From Elgaria multicarinata webbii (taxonomy: Eukaryota; Chordata; Lepidosauria; Squamata; Anguidae): 64,000 nt of DNA. The stretch is taken from assembly GCF_023053635.1 (NCBI RefSeq), contig NC_086192.1, forward strand, positions 14,608,001-14,672,000, given 5' to 3'. Shown here piece by piece: positions 43,401 to 55,400 of the stretch. A model generated the notes under the pieces. It ran no database searches and was not told where the DNA came from. It saw only the letters and a list, made by a program, of their open reading frames with translations. The first letter of the stretch is position 1, and each line of letters begins with the position of its first letter. Both the position numbers and the translations under genes were made by a program.

Positions 43401-46400
43401 TTATTACGCTGGTCCCAATACGTCACAGGTACTTGACCTGAAATAATTTGAGAGGGAAACTTTAAGGCACACTGAATGCGATTGAAACGTGATACTGGGT
43501 AGAAATGTTATTGGAATATTTGTAAAATATTTCCAGACAATGGTCACGTACTTCCTTACGTTATTTCAATCGAAGGAAAACCCGAAGGTGCCAGAAACTG
43601 TTGACGCACGACTTCATTTTAGCAACCCGCAGAACTGCGCACCATCTGCTGTCAACCATTCACCTATTTCCAGAGTTTAGCTCTCCTTCCACTTCAGTTT
43701 TGCCGTCACTACCTATTCGTGCCATTTCACACCGAGACATAGATGTACTTTAATGACATAGATGTATTCTTCCGCACACTCTCTAGGAATAATCACCCGA
43801 AATACATCAGTTACAGCTTCGGAACTGACCCGCTTGTCCAATATTGTATTTTCCACCTGTCATCCGTCCATTCTTACGTACCGACTTACGAAACGGAACG
43901 TCGTCCACGTACAAATTAAGCCCTGGGAAATGTTCCATTTTGGTAAAATCTGCCGCCCCACTTCACCGGAGGCGATGGCATTAAACGAGGATTAGACGTT
44001 ATGGGTTGGTTGGGGCGGAATGCTAAACCGTGGTTTGCGTTGACCGTAGTTTGCATTCATAGAATCATAGAATAGCAGAGTTGGAAGGGGCCTACAAGGC
44101 CATCGAGTCCAACCCCCTGCTCAATGCTGGAATCCACCCTAAAGCATCCCCGACAGATGCTTGTCCAGCTGCCTCTTGAAGGCCTCTAGTGTGGGAGAGC
44201 CCACCACCTCCCTAGGTCACTGATTCCATTGTCGTGCTGCTCTAACAGTCAGGAAGTTTTTCCTGATGTCCAGCCGGAATCTGGCTTCCTGTCACTTGAG
44301 CCCGTTATTCCGTGTCCTGCACTCTGGGAGGATTGAGAAGAGATCCTGGCCCTCCTCTGTGTGACAACCTTTCAAGTCTTTGAAGAGTGCTATTATGTCT
44401 CCCCTCAATCTTCTCTTCTCCAGGCTAAACATGCCCAGTTCTTTCATGGATCCTATTCCACGCGTTCAGGCAAACCAACTCCCTGAGAAATCCTGCGTGG
44501 TATGCCAAGCAGACAGGTTTATTAACCGTGCAAGTCACCTTTATTTTTCTCCTTCTGGCGGTCCTCTGCTCTGCACTTTATGGTTAATTAATGAACCTTC
44601 CGGCAGGCAGCTAGAAATAGTGCCGTCTCGACTCTGGGGGCTTTGGGTTGGGGCGGGGGGTGAACAGGAGAGAGGCAGCTTTTGTTAAAGCCAACGTATA
44701 ATTGCTGGTAAGTTGCATTTTCATTTCTATGGATTTTGGATGTATTCTTTGCTACATGTGTGTATATATTTTTTAAAAAAAAAACTGAAAAAGAAAAGAA
44801 AAATCAGACGAGGGAGAAGCAACGGAAAATGCTTCTTCACATGGTGTGGGCGGGTGAGAAGGTTGGGAGCTGAAAATATCATGCCAGTCCAGGTCCAGGC
44901 CCGATTCAAAGTGCTGGTATTAACATTTAAAGCCCTAAACGGCTTGGGGCCAGGCTGTCTGAAGGAACGCCTCCTCCCGTATGTACCTGCCCGGACCCTA
45001 AGGTCATCCTCAGGGGTCCTTCTCCGCGAGCCCCTGCCAAAAGAAGTGAGGCAGGTGGCTACCAGGAGCAGGGCCTTCTCTGCTGTGGCACCCCGGCTGT
45101 CAAATGAGCTCCCTAAGGAGGTTCGCTTGGCACCTACACTATATTCTTTTAGACGCCAGGTGAAGACCTTTTTATTCTCCCAGCATTTTAACAGTCTATA
45201 AATAAATTTTAACTCGGCGTTTTAAATTCGTAATTTTGCACTGCTGCTGTTTTGATCTGGTTGAGCTTTTATATTGTGTTTTATATTATGGTTTTAGACT
45301 GCTTGTTTTATACTTTGAACGGTTTTAGTTTTTGTGAACCGCCCAGAGAGCTCCGGCTATTGAGCGGTATAGAAATGCAATAAATAAATAAATAAAATAT
45401 CCTGACGGGCCCAAAGGTGGCCATAACAGGCCTTTAAGCTCCCACTGGCGTAGTTCACATGTAACAAAAACTACAGGCACCCTCGAACACTGGGGGGTTC
45501 CCTTTCTATTACAATGCAATAGACGTTTTCTCTTATTTTTTTTATGGGGAGATGGCCAAGGAGAAGCCGTCACCGCCTATGGCAGCCGCTTCCACTGGCA
45601 CACACCGCGTTCCCCAACCTGGTGCCCTCCAGATGTGTCAGATTGGCTAGAATTGATGGGAGTTGAAGTCCATAACAACTGGAGGGAGCCCAGTTGGAGA
45701 ACGCTGGTCAAACAGCTCTGCTAGGTTGTTTCTCTTAACGTTGAGCTGAAATCTGTTAGGATGTAGCCCTGGCCTCTGGAGAGACAGAGGACCTTCTTCA
45801 TCCTGGTTAAAAAAATCCCAGGCGTGTTTATAGTCAAAGGAGGACTTCGACTTCAAAATCAATAGGCTGTATTATGCGAATCAATCAGTCTAATAGCGAT
45901 TCAGTTTACACACACCTGGCAAACGAACACTACGGTCCCCGATTAAGCTGGCTAAAGAGTTGTTTGGTTGTGGTTGATGAATCATGGGTTGTTGTAGCGC
46001 CATCAGGGCCGATGATTTCCCCACGAGATGTTTTAGACGGCCGCTAGCAGCATTCCTGACCGTTGGCCGTGCTGGCCGGGGCAGGGCTTTGCGTCGGCGA
46101 AGTCTGGGGCCGATAGAATCAGGCGGGGTAAAAGGCGTGTTCTGTGGGATGTTTGCTATTTGCTGCCTCCCGTAGCGTCCCCCCTTCAGTCGCGCCGTGC
46201 GTTCGCGAGGGCCCCTTCTCGGCCGCGGAGATCCGTTGGGCAGGGCTGCTCAGAGTCGCCCGTGGCTCATTAAAGAAAACTAAAAAAACACACACCACAG
46301 GTTGTGTAATCTGCCTCGTTGCTGCGTTTGCGTTCCTGCGGACGGAGCGTGAGGTCTTCTCAAGAGCGTCTTGACGGAGCCTCGTGACTGCGCTGGTCTA

Positions 46401-49400
46401 GATTTCCGCTAGCGCCGCTGCCTCCTCGGGGACGTTTTCTTCATGCGATGGACTCAGCCGCTTCCAGGCCACCTGGCACTCGGCTGGCTCTCTAGCGCTG
46501 CAGGGTGTCAGCAAAGCAAGTGCGTACACGGGCGCTGCTTTGGGGACGGCAAAAACTAGCAGGACGGCACGGACCTTGCAGCGCACAAGAGGCAGGACGC
46601 CGCCAAGCGGTTGGTGGTTGAAGAAAGGGGTGGGGCCTGTGGAAGGAAGTGTGGCCTTCCGGATTTGGCCACCTGAGCCTGACTTTCCTCACCCCTGCTT
46701 TGATGCTGTTCGCATGTAAGGACAACCCATGGCTTAATTAACCTCTGGCTTGTTGAATTGTGGGGTTTTTATTACGGCCGAATCTGGGTTAACTGTTAAC
46801 CATGAACAGCCCATGAAGAGGACCCAGGGTGGTGGGTTGCGTTGTGACCTGTGTGGGTCATTCAAACCATGGTCTGTTGTTATGTCCAGACCCAGAGCGG
46901 TGGCTTGGGACTGGGTTATTTCGTCAGCTTACAAAGGCGGCTCTTGGGTGTCGCAAAAGCTCCTGGGATACGTGCTCGGAGCCAGCGAAAGAGGGACGGA
47001 ACAAAAAACTACCCATGAATTGGAAAAACAACCCATGATGTACTGTGTCGTCTGGTGGCTGACTCAACAAGCCATGGGTTGTCATTATATGCAAAGAGGG
47101 TCAAACGTCCTTGGATTTTCCTTCAATACACTAACACGGCTGCCCTTCTGAAAGCTTTTTTAAACAGAGTAAAAGGAAAAGTCCCAAATGGATTTTCTTT
47201 ACACCCAGAAGTCCCGTGATGCTTCTCAAAGCGCTACAGCTCTATAGTTTGCCTCACCCAACCCTCTAGGGATTTTTTTTTAACCCAGCCAGAGAGCGAA
47301 TCAAACGCTATTATCAACATTAATTAGTAACTTAACGATTGCCCTAATTGCCTGGGATTGTGTTCCGTTTCAAAATGGTAATTAACTGTATTTTCAGGTG
47401 ACACGCCTGAGAAAGAAGGCTTCCATGTGTATACACACACACACAGAGCTCTTTGGCGGGGCTAGGATCAGGCTGCCTTCTTACACCCACTTACCTGGGA
47501 GTAAGCCCTGTTGAACTCAGTGGGACTTACTTCTGTGTAGGCACGTAAAGGATTGCCCTGTTAGTCAAAATTAAAGCATGAAAAGAAAGTGTCTGCCGTT
47601 GAGATGTCATGTCTTTAAGTAGCTGCAAGCGTTGGGATGAAAATAATTTCCGAGTGAAAGCTTTGGAGTGTTTTGAATGTAATATTTAAACCAGGCAAAT
47701 TTTGCACCTCCTCAATCAGATCTATCGGTTCCGCCGTTTTTGGCATACCGGGAACATCTTTGTGGGAAATTCCCCAAAATGTTTTCTGGAAAACGTTCCG
47801 ATCCCACATTTCCCAGAAATCGACTTCGCTGGCTCTGCTGCCCATTTTTGATTTCCGCTTTACCAAACGGAACCGGCTTCTCGCGGGTTGGAAGGTCCCT
47901 TAATTTGACATGGCGAAACCGTCAAGCGAATTTAGGCTCAGAGTTGGACCCGTTTTGGCTGCCTCCTAGGCTCGGCCCCCCCCTGCAGTCGCTGAGGGAG
48001 GGGCCCGTCCGCTCCATTCCCTTGAGGGGGGCAGGAGCCATACAACCCCATCCATCAGACTACTGCCTGACCTTACAGACATCTGCCACCTAGTGCCTGA
48101 AGTCGTTACTGCCGGTTCCAAAAACGTGCACACATTTAAATTACTTTAAATTAAAGTAAATGTGTTTTAAAAACAAAATAACCCTGAGCTGCACACCCCT
48201 AGCGGTCCCCTTAAGAGGCATGCCAAGTTTTGGGCATGTACGTTTCACAGTTCGGGTGCTGTTCTGATGACGGACATCCTCTCCATGTGTGTATCGGTCA
48301 CTTTGATTGGGAAGCAGGCTCAAAAACCGAGAAATAAGTTCCTCTCTTTCTTTTGGGGCAGGTGGCCGTGAAGAACAACATTGACGTCTTCTACTTCAGT
48401 TGCCTTATCCCCCTCAACGTGCTCTTTGTAGAGGATGGCAAAATGGGTGAGTGATACCTGTCCGTCGCACGGCTTAGGACCTCATATTAGGACGGGCCTC
48501 TAAATGCGTTGGGGATAACTAAGGCGTATTATAATTGAAATCTGTTTTGCTTCAGCATGTTGGAAAGTCTGGTGTGACTTACAGCAGAGTTGCTTTATAC
48601 AGAGAAAGCGTGGCAGCACAGCATTTAGTATTGGAGACAATAAATGCAGGCTAGAACTAGCCTAAAAGAAGTTCAAATCAACTTACTTTATTAGTGCATT
48701 TAACTACAAGCGCCCTTGAACGCTGTGGGGGTACCCTTTCATTACCCTTTCTATTACAACGCAATAGACGTCTTCTCTTATTTTTTTATGGAGAGATGGC
48801 CGTTTAGTCTGTGCTTAAACACTTCCAGCAAAGGAGAAGCCGTCACCGCCTATGGCAGCCGCTTCCACTGGCACACACCGCCTTCCCCTCCTGGTGCCCT
48901 CCAGATGTGTCAGATGTGTCAGTGGCTGCAGTTCGAAGGCTATCCCGGGCGGACATGTCGGATGCCTCAAAGAGCTCTTGGAAACAGGAGGCTCACCCTA
49001 ACCTTTTCCCACCTCCGCAGAGCGCCAGGTCTTCCTCGCGACTTGGAAAGACATTCCGAATGAAAATGAGCTCCAGTTCCAGATCAAGGAGTGTCACCTC
49101 AACGCCGGTAAGTAGAGAACCGTACGTTTTCTTTTCGAAGGGCTGCCCTCAATGGCCCGTCCCACAGGCGTCTCTGCTAGACCACGGGCTGGCTAGATTT
49201 GTGGACCCTGGCTTAGCTGAGGAAGGAGCCACGGCTTCGGTCTGGCCTAGCGTTCTCTCCCTGCCCAGCGAGGAGGAGCGTCTTCTGCCTGCCGTCATGA
49301 GGCTTCCTTGCTCTGAAATGTCGTGTTCCAGCCGGTAGATCAAATACTTCTGTTTAAGGAAAGAGCCACGCAATGCACTTCAGTGCGCTTGAGGGGTGTT

Positions 49401-52400
49401 CAGTTAGCTCTATCAAAGCTAATGTATGAATGGCACCGAGGACGTTTTCCACAGGGTGGCGGGTTAACCGTGCAGCGTGCCTTATCTTTCCTCGAATGAA
49501 CCCCCCCTCCTTGAGAACCCGTGGCTTGCTGTTGGGTTGTTCAGAGTGGTTTACAAGCCACGTTGCATGATTAACAAGGCCCCCCCTTCAGAAAATGTCC
49601 TAGGTTCAGACGACACGCCAACCCACGGTTCACAAACAATCCACACTCAACCAACGAACGTGTTGTGTGAACAGCACAGGCCTTCTCCCGCCCCCTGAAT
49701 TTGCCTCACTCCCCTTTCAAAGCCATCTAAGCCGGCTGATGGAATGATGGGAGTTGTAGTCCGACACATCCGGAGGGTGCCAGGTCGGAGAAGGCTGAAT
49801 GCCCATATTGGGAGTGGGACCACGCCCCTGCCCAGCCACGAAGCTCAACCAGACCTTTCTCCACAACCACGAGGATTAGAAAGTTATTTTATTTTAAGGA
49901 GAAGAAACATAGCTCTCCAGTAGAGCCTTTGCTTTGCGCCCTGAAAGTTTCAGGTTAAGTTTCCAGCTCGGAAAAGAATCTGGCCCGAAACCCTGGAGAG
50001 CTGATGCTGCCAGTCTGTGCTGACAGTACTAGGCTAGCTAGACTAAGGCAGCTTCTGCTGTTCCAGTGTTGCTGGCAGGAAGAGCTTGGAGCTAAAATAT
50101 GCTGGTATTTCGGCTCCGCCCCTTTCCCTCCGCCCCCCACCGGAATTGAACCCGGCCCTCGGGCTGAAAGAGTTTCGGCGCCCCGTGGCGGAGTCCTCCC
50201 TCCCTGCCTCATCTCTGCCAAGGTGCTCCCTGTTTGGGGTTGCTCCTGACGACTCGCTTCCCGGGGCCTTCCCTCCCTGGCCCTGTCTCGTCGCTGCCGC
50301 TTCGGGATCCTTTGTGTCATCCGAGCTGGAGATGCCGCCGTCTTCCTCTTCCTCGGCCGACCTTGGTAGCCGAGAAACGCGAGCGGGAGGTGGAACAGGC
50401 AGCTGAGGCAGCCTCTGTAATTGCTGCGGGAGCGCGGCCTCGGCTCCGGAGAGCGGGGAAGCCAGCCTGAGACGAGAAAGAAGTGACACAATCTTGTTTA
50501 TCAGGCGTGACCCACTTTTCAGGCGCGCGCTCTCTCTCTCCCGTAAGCAGAGTGAAAACGGCAGATCGTCATACGGGCTATCGCTTCTCCCCCAGTGACA
50601 GCTCGCTCTCAGGGAGGCCTTGGTCTCCCCCGCCCAACCACCCCCCCCCTTGTCAGTGGGGGAGAGATCTCTTATCTGGGAAGACGGCTGCGAGGCAGTG
50701 TTTGGAACGCGGAAAGGTTCCCTGCCAGGCACAGGACAGCACGGGAGAAGAGCAGCAGGGTGATCCGAGCTCCTGAGCAAGAGGCTCTGTTCAGGACCGG
50801 ATCCTGCCATCGCGTGGAGCAAGGGCGGAATCTGGCGCCGGGCGTCCTCAGAATCTCAGCTTGTATTTAAAAAATAATAATCAAGTTTCTAGCCCTTCGT
50901 ATCGGCCTGCCGAGATTGGCCTGAAAGCACGTGAGCAACGAATGGCAGAATGAAATCCTCAAAGCTTGCAGCCCATAAAACCGGGTGGTGGTGCAGAGAA
51001 CCTCTTTCAGTCCGAGAGCTGAGTTGCATTTCAGAGAAGGGGGGCCGGCTTCCAGATGTGGGCGGGGGCCCAAAGACCGACCCCCCCTCCCCGCCCAGCA
51101 AATGTCACCATAAAGCTCTTCTCGCCCGTAACTAAGGAGATGCATTTCAACCTCTTAGAATGGGTGTTAAGACTGCAGAAACACCCACCCACACCCACAC
51201 ACCGAAAACACTGAGTGTTTTGTGGTTGGGGAGAAAGGGGGTGGGACCAGGATAGGGGGCGGAGCTACCTGGGGAACATGGGCAGGGAGAGAATTGGCCA
51301 CTGACCCTTTGAGCGAGAGAAAGAGAGTTAAGGGCAGCTAAGAAGAGAGAACGGAATTTAAACGATGCCATCCAATGTGGATGACACTTCACGATGTAGC
51401 TACTACAACTCCCGTTATCCTTGACCATTAGCCGTGCTGGTTGGGCCTGATGGGACAACACCTTGTTGGGACCTCGGTTCCTGATCCCTGGAGCTGCGTG
51501 AGCGAAACAGGAGAGATTCCTCTCCCAGGCGCTTGCAGATGAAGCTTCTGAAAGTGGGGAAGCCGTAGCAGCCACGTGGAGGTGACGGGAAGCCGGGGAA
51601 AGATCCGGTTTCAGCCCACTCACGCAGGCGTCGCTTCAGCAAGGAGACAAGGACGAAGCGGCGATTTGGGAGAAGCGGTGCGGAGGGAACGCTGGAGGCA
51701 GCGGCGGGTGTGTTCCGGGAGGGCGATCAAGGCGTAAATGCCACTTGCACTACCAGAGGCAGGACGCCTGGGTGCACCAGTTGCTGGGGAACATGGGCAG
51801 GAGGGTGCTGTTGCACCATGTCCTGCTTTGGTTGGCCCCTGTGTGAACAGAGTGCTGGACTAGATGGACCCTTGGTCTGATCCAGCATCAGGGCGCTTCT
51901 GATGTTCTTATGGAGTGGCTGGACTTGAAAGGTTGTCACACAGAGTAGGTGTGAAGAATAGCAAATAAGAGGAAGGACTTCTTCACACAGTGCAGAGTTA
52001 AACTGTGGAACTCACTACCACAGGATGTAGTGAAGGCCACCAACCGGGATGTCTTTAAAAGGGGGTTGGATAAATTCCTGGAGGCGAAGGCTATCCATGG
52101 CTACTAGCCCTGATGGTTGTGTGCTATCTCCAGTATTCGAGGCAGTAAGTTTGGGCGCACCAGTTGCTGGGGAACATGGGTGGGAGGGTGCTGTTGCACC
52201 ATGTCCTTCTTGTTCATCCCTGGCCGATGGCTGGTTGGCCCCTGTGTGAACAGAGTGCTGGACTGGATGGACCCTTGGTCTGATCCAGCAGGGCTCTGTT
52301 GATGATGATGATGATGATGATAATAAGGCATAGTATCCAGATGTTAAAAGCACTTTCCGTTTCTGAGCAACCCTAACAAGAGCTCTTATAGGAGTGTTTA

Positions 52401-55400
52401 TTCCCATATTTCAGCGTTTTCAAAAGGGGAGTGTCACAGCTCCAGACTTGACTCCATTTGTGTGACCAGAAGTGTCTCGATAGCTACTAGGGCTAGTAGC
52501 TATCAAGGGTTACTAGTCCCGATGGCTCTGTGTTACCTCCAGTAGCAGAGGCAGGACGCCTCGGTACACCAGTTGCTGGGGAACATGGGCGGGAGGGTGC
52601 TGTTGCGCCATGTCCTGCTTTGATGGTCCCTGGTCGACAGCTGGTTGGCTACTTTGTGAGCAGAGTGCTGGGCTAGAGGGACCCTGGGTCTGATCCAGTC
52701 TTAGGGCTCTTCTGACGTTCTTCAGATTTGCAGGACGGCGAAACCTGTAACATGGATTACTCACCCCCTTCCCGACTCAGCATTCCTGGGAAGCAAAAGA
52801 GAAGGGGAGGAAGAGAAGAAAGGCCCTCCACGGTAGCCGAACGTTGCCCTTGTAATAAATTGGACGACGCGTCGTCCAATTTATTACAAGGGCAACGTTC
52901 GGCTACCGTGGAGGGCCGTTTCTTCTCTTCCTCCCCTTCTCTTTTTTCTGATTCCAACAATCCGCTGCTCCTAGCAGTACCTCTTCCCGTCCACTTCCCT
53001 CTAGGTTTTTCTTTTCTCTTCCAAAAACGAATTATTTTTAAATGTTCCAGCGCACAATTATCGCCGCAACAAAAGCCAAATCCTGGGGTTTTCGAAGTGG
53101 GAAGGCGGCACAATAGCAGGCCCCGGGCGCAGGCCGAGACGAACGGACGGGCTTCGTTTCCTCGGTGCCCGCTGCCCGCCTCCGGCTCCGTTGGGGGGCC
53201 CCTCGGCCAATCAATAGCAGCCTGCCCGCTTCCCCGGGGCCTGGCCGGCCTCGCCCCGAGCCCCCACTCGCCCCCGTCGTCAATTACACGGCCGCCCTCC
53301 GGCGCTGCGTTCTTGAAACGTGTCGGGAAGCCGGAAACGTAACAATTAAGTCGACAGTGGGAAGGCGGTGGCCTTTGTGCCGCTCACAGGCGGGTGTGTG
53401 TGTGTGTGTTTCTCCGGCACATGTCAAAAGAGCTCCGTTGAGCAGAAACGAGGGAGGGGGGAACGCTATTTCAAGAACCGTCACTGCAAGAGCGGAGCAC
53501 AGCAGCCGCAAGAAGGTTCAGGGTGGGAGGGGAGAGATCATGGCGTTCGCTTAGAGGCCCCAGATAGAATCCCCCCCCCCAATGCCTTTTTGAGCCTGGA
53601 AGGCCGCACCTGGAAGGTCTGGAGAAGCTGGAAAGGGGAACTCTAGAACTGGGGTGGGTGGAAGGAGCTAGGAGCAGCAGCGTGAGGTGTAGTAGCTAGC
53701 AGGGCCCCGCTCCGTTGACCAGAGCAAAGGCGAAAAGGCTCGGAGTGTTTATACCTGGCCAGTCCTGATAGTTATCCCTGATCGGGCGGGTTTAGCTGAT
53801 CAGCTTTAGCCCCAACTAGAGAAAACTGACCCAGCCACGGTGAGGCAGGCCTCGCGTGTTTATTTATTTATTTATTTATTGCACTTATATACCGCTCCCA
53901 TAGCCAGAGCTCTCTGGGCGGTTTACAGAAATTCTAAAATTGAGATAAAAACAAGTATACAAAATTTAAAATTTTAAAACACAGAACACACACACACATA
54001 AACCATTAAAAAGGCTAAACATGTGGGTGATTAAGATGTGCCGCCATATGCCTGGGCAAAGAGGAAAGTCTTAACCTGGCGCCGGAAAGATAGCAGCGTT
54101 GGCGACAGGCGAGCCTCGTCAGGGAGATCGTTCCAGAGTCTGGGGTCCACCACCGAAAAGGCCCTGTCCCTCGTTGCCACACCCCGAGCCTCTCTCGGAG
54201 TAGGCACCCGGAAGAGGGCCTTAGATGTTGAACGTAGTGACCGGGTATCATAGAATCATAGAATAGCAGAGTTGGAAGGGGCCTACAAGGCCATCGAGTC
54301 CAACCCCCTGCTCAATGCAGGAATCCACCCTAAAGCATCCCTGACAGATGGCTGTCCAGCTAGTATATTCACTTTGGGAGAGGCGTTCCATTTATTTACA
54401 GTGTATACAGCTTCCCGTTCAGAATTTCAGAGCGGCGGACAAAATAAAGTAGAATAAAAACATATTACAAGTATTTTAAAAGAAACAATGTGCAAAATAA
54501 ACCGAGGCCGGTCATCAAGGCAACGTTTTCAGGAGGCGCCGAAAGGAATACAGTGTTGGTGCCTGCCTGACCTCCGGAGGCAGGGAATTCCACAGGAGGG
54601 GGGCCACCATGCTGAAGGCTCTGCCCTTGGTGGACTCCGATTGGAGGATGGGTCTATGTGGGACCACCAGGAGCAGGCCCTCGGATGACCTCAGTGACCG
54701 GGCAGGTTGGTAAGGGAGAAGGCTCTCTCTCTCTCAGGTATCCTGGTCCCAAGTGGTTTAGGGCTTTGTACACAAGTACAAGAACCTTCAACCTGGCCCG
54801 GTAGCGAATAGGCAGCCAGTGCAGTTCCCTCAGCAGAGGAGTTCCATGCTGGAAAGGGGCAGCTCCGGACAACAGCCGAGCTGCAGCATTCTGCACTAGC
54901 TCCAGCTTCCGGAGCAGCTTCAAGGGCAGCCCCACATAGAGCGCGTTACAGTAATCCAATCTTCAGGTTACCAATGCCTGTACCACCGTGGCCCAGCTAT
55001 CCCTGTCCAGGAGAGGCCGTAGTTGGCGAACCAACCGAAGATGGTAAAAGGCACTCCGAGCCGTGGCGGCTACTTGAGCCTCCAATGACAGAAATGGGTC
55101 TAAGAGTACCCCCAAACTACGAACCTGATCTTTCAGAGGGAGGGCAACCCCATCCAGAACAGGCAGTGAGCCTCTCTCCCGGACTCGGGAACCTTGTTTA
55201 CGTCCAGGTTAGATTACTGCAGTGCACGCTATGCGGGGCTGCCCTTGAAGACTATTCCGAAGCTGTGACCGGTTCAGAATGCGGGAGCCAGAACGCTTCT
55301 GGGCACTACTCTTTTGGGCTGCGTTGCTCGTATTCTGTATCGTTTAGGTTGGCTGCCTACTCAAGGCGCTGCATTTGGCCTTGTTGGTTTGGAGACCCGT

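Noticed and set aside
44713-45201. 162-residue open frame
   Set aside because: It is an L2-like LINE RT end with its usual CCGCCCAGAGAGC tail, not a gene.
50043-50822. 259-residue minus-strand frame in AP2B1 intron 19
   Set aside because: It is low-complexity, Ser/Gly/Arg-rich, with no known similarity and no promoter or splice context that I can support.
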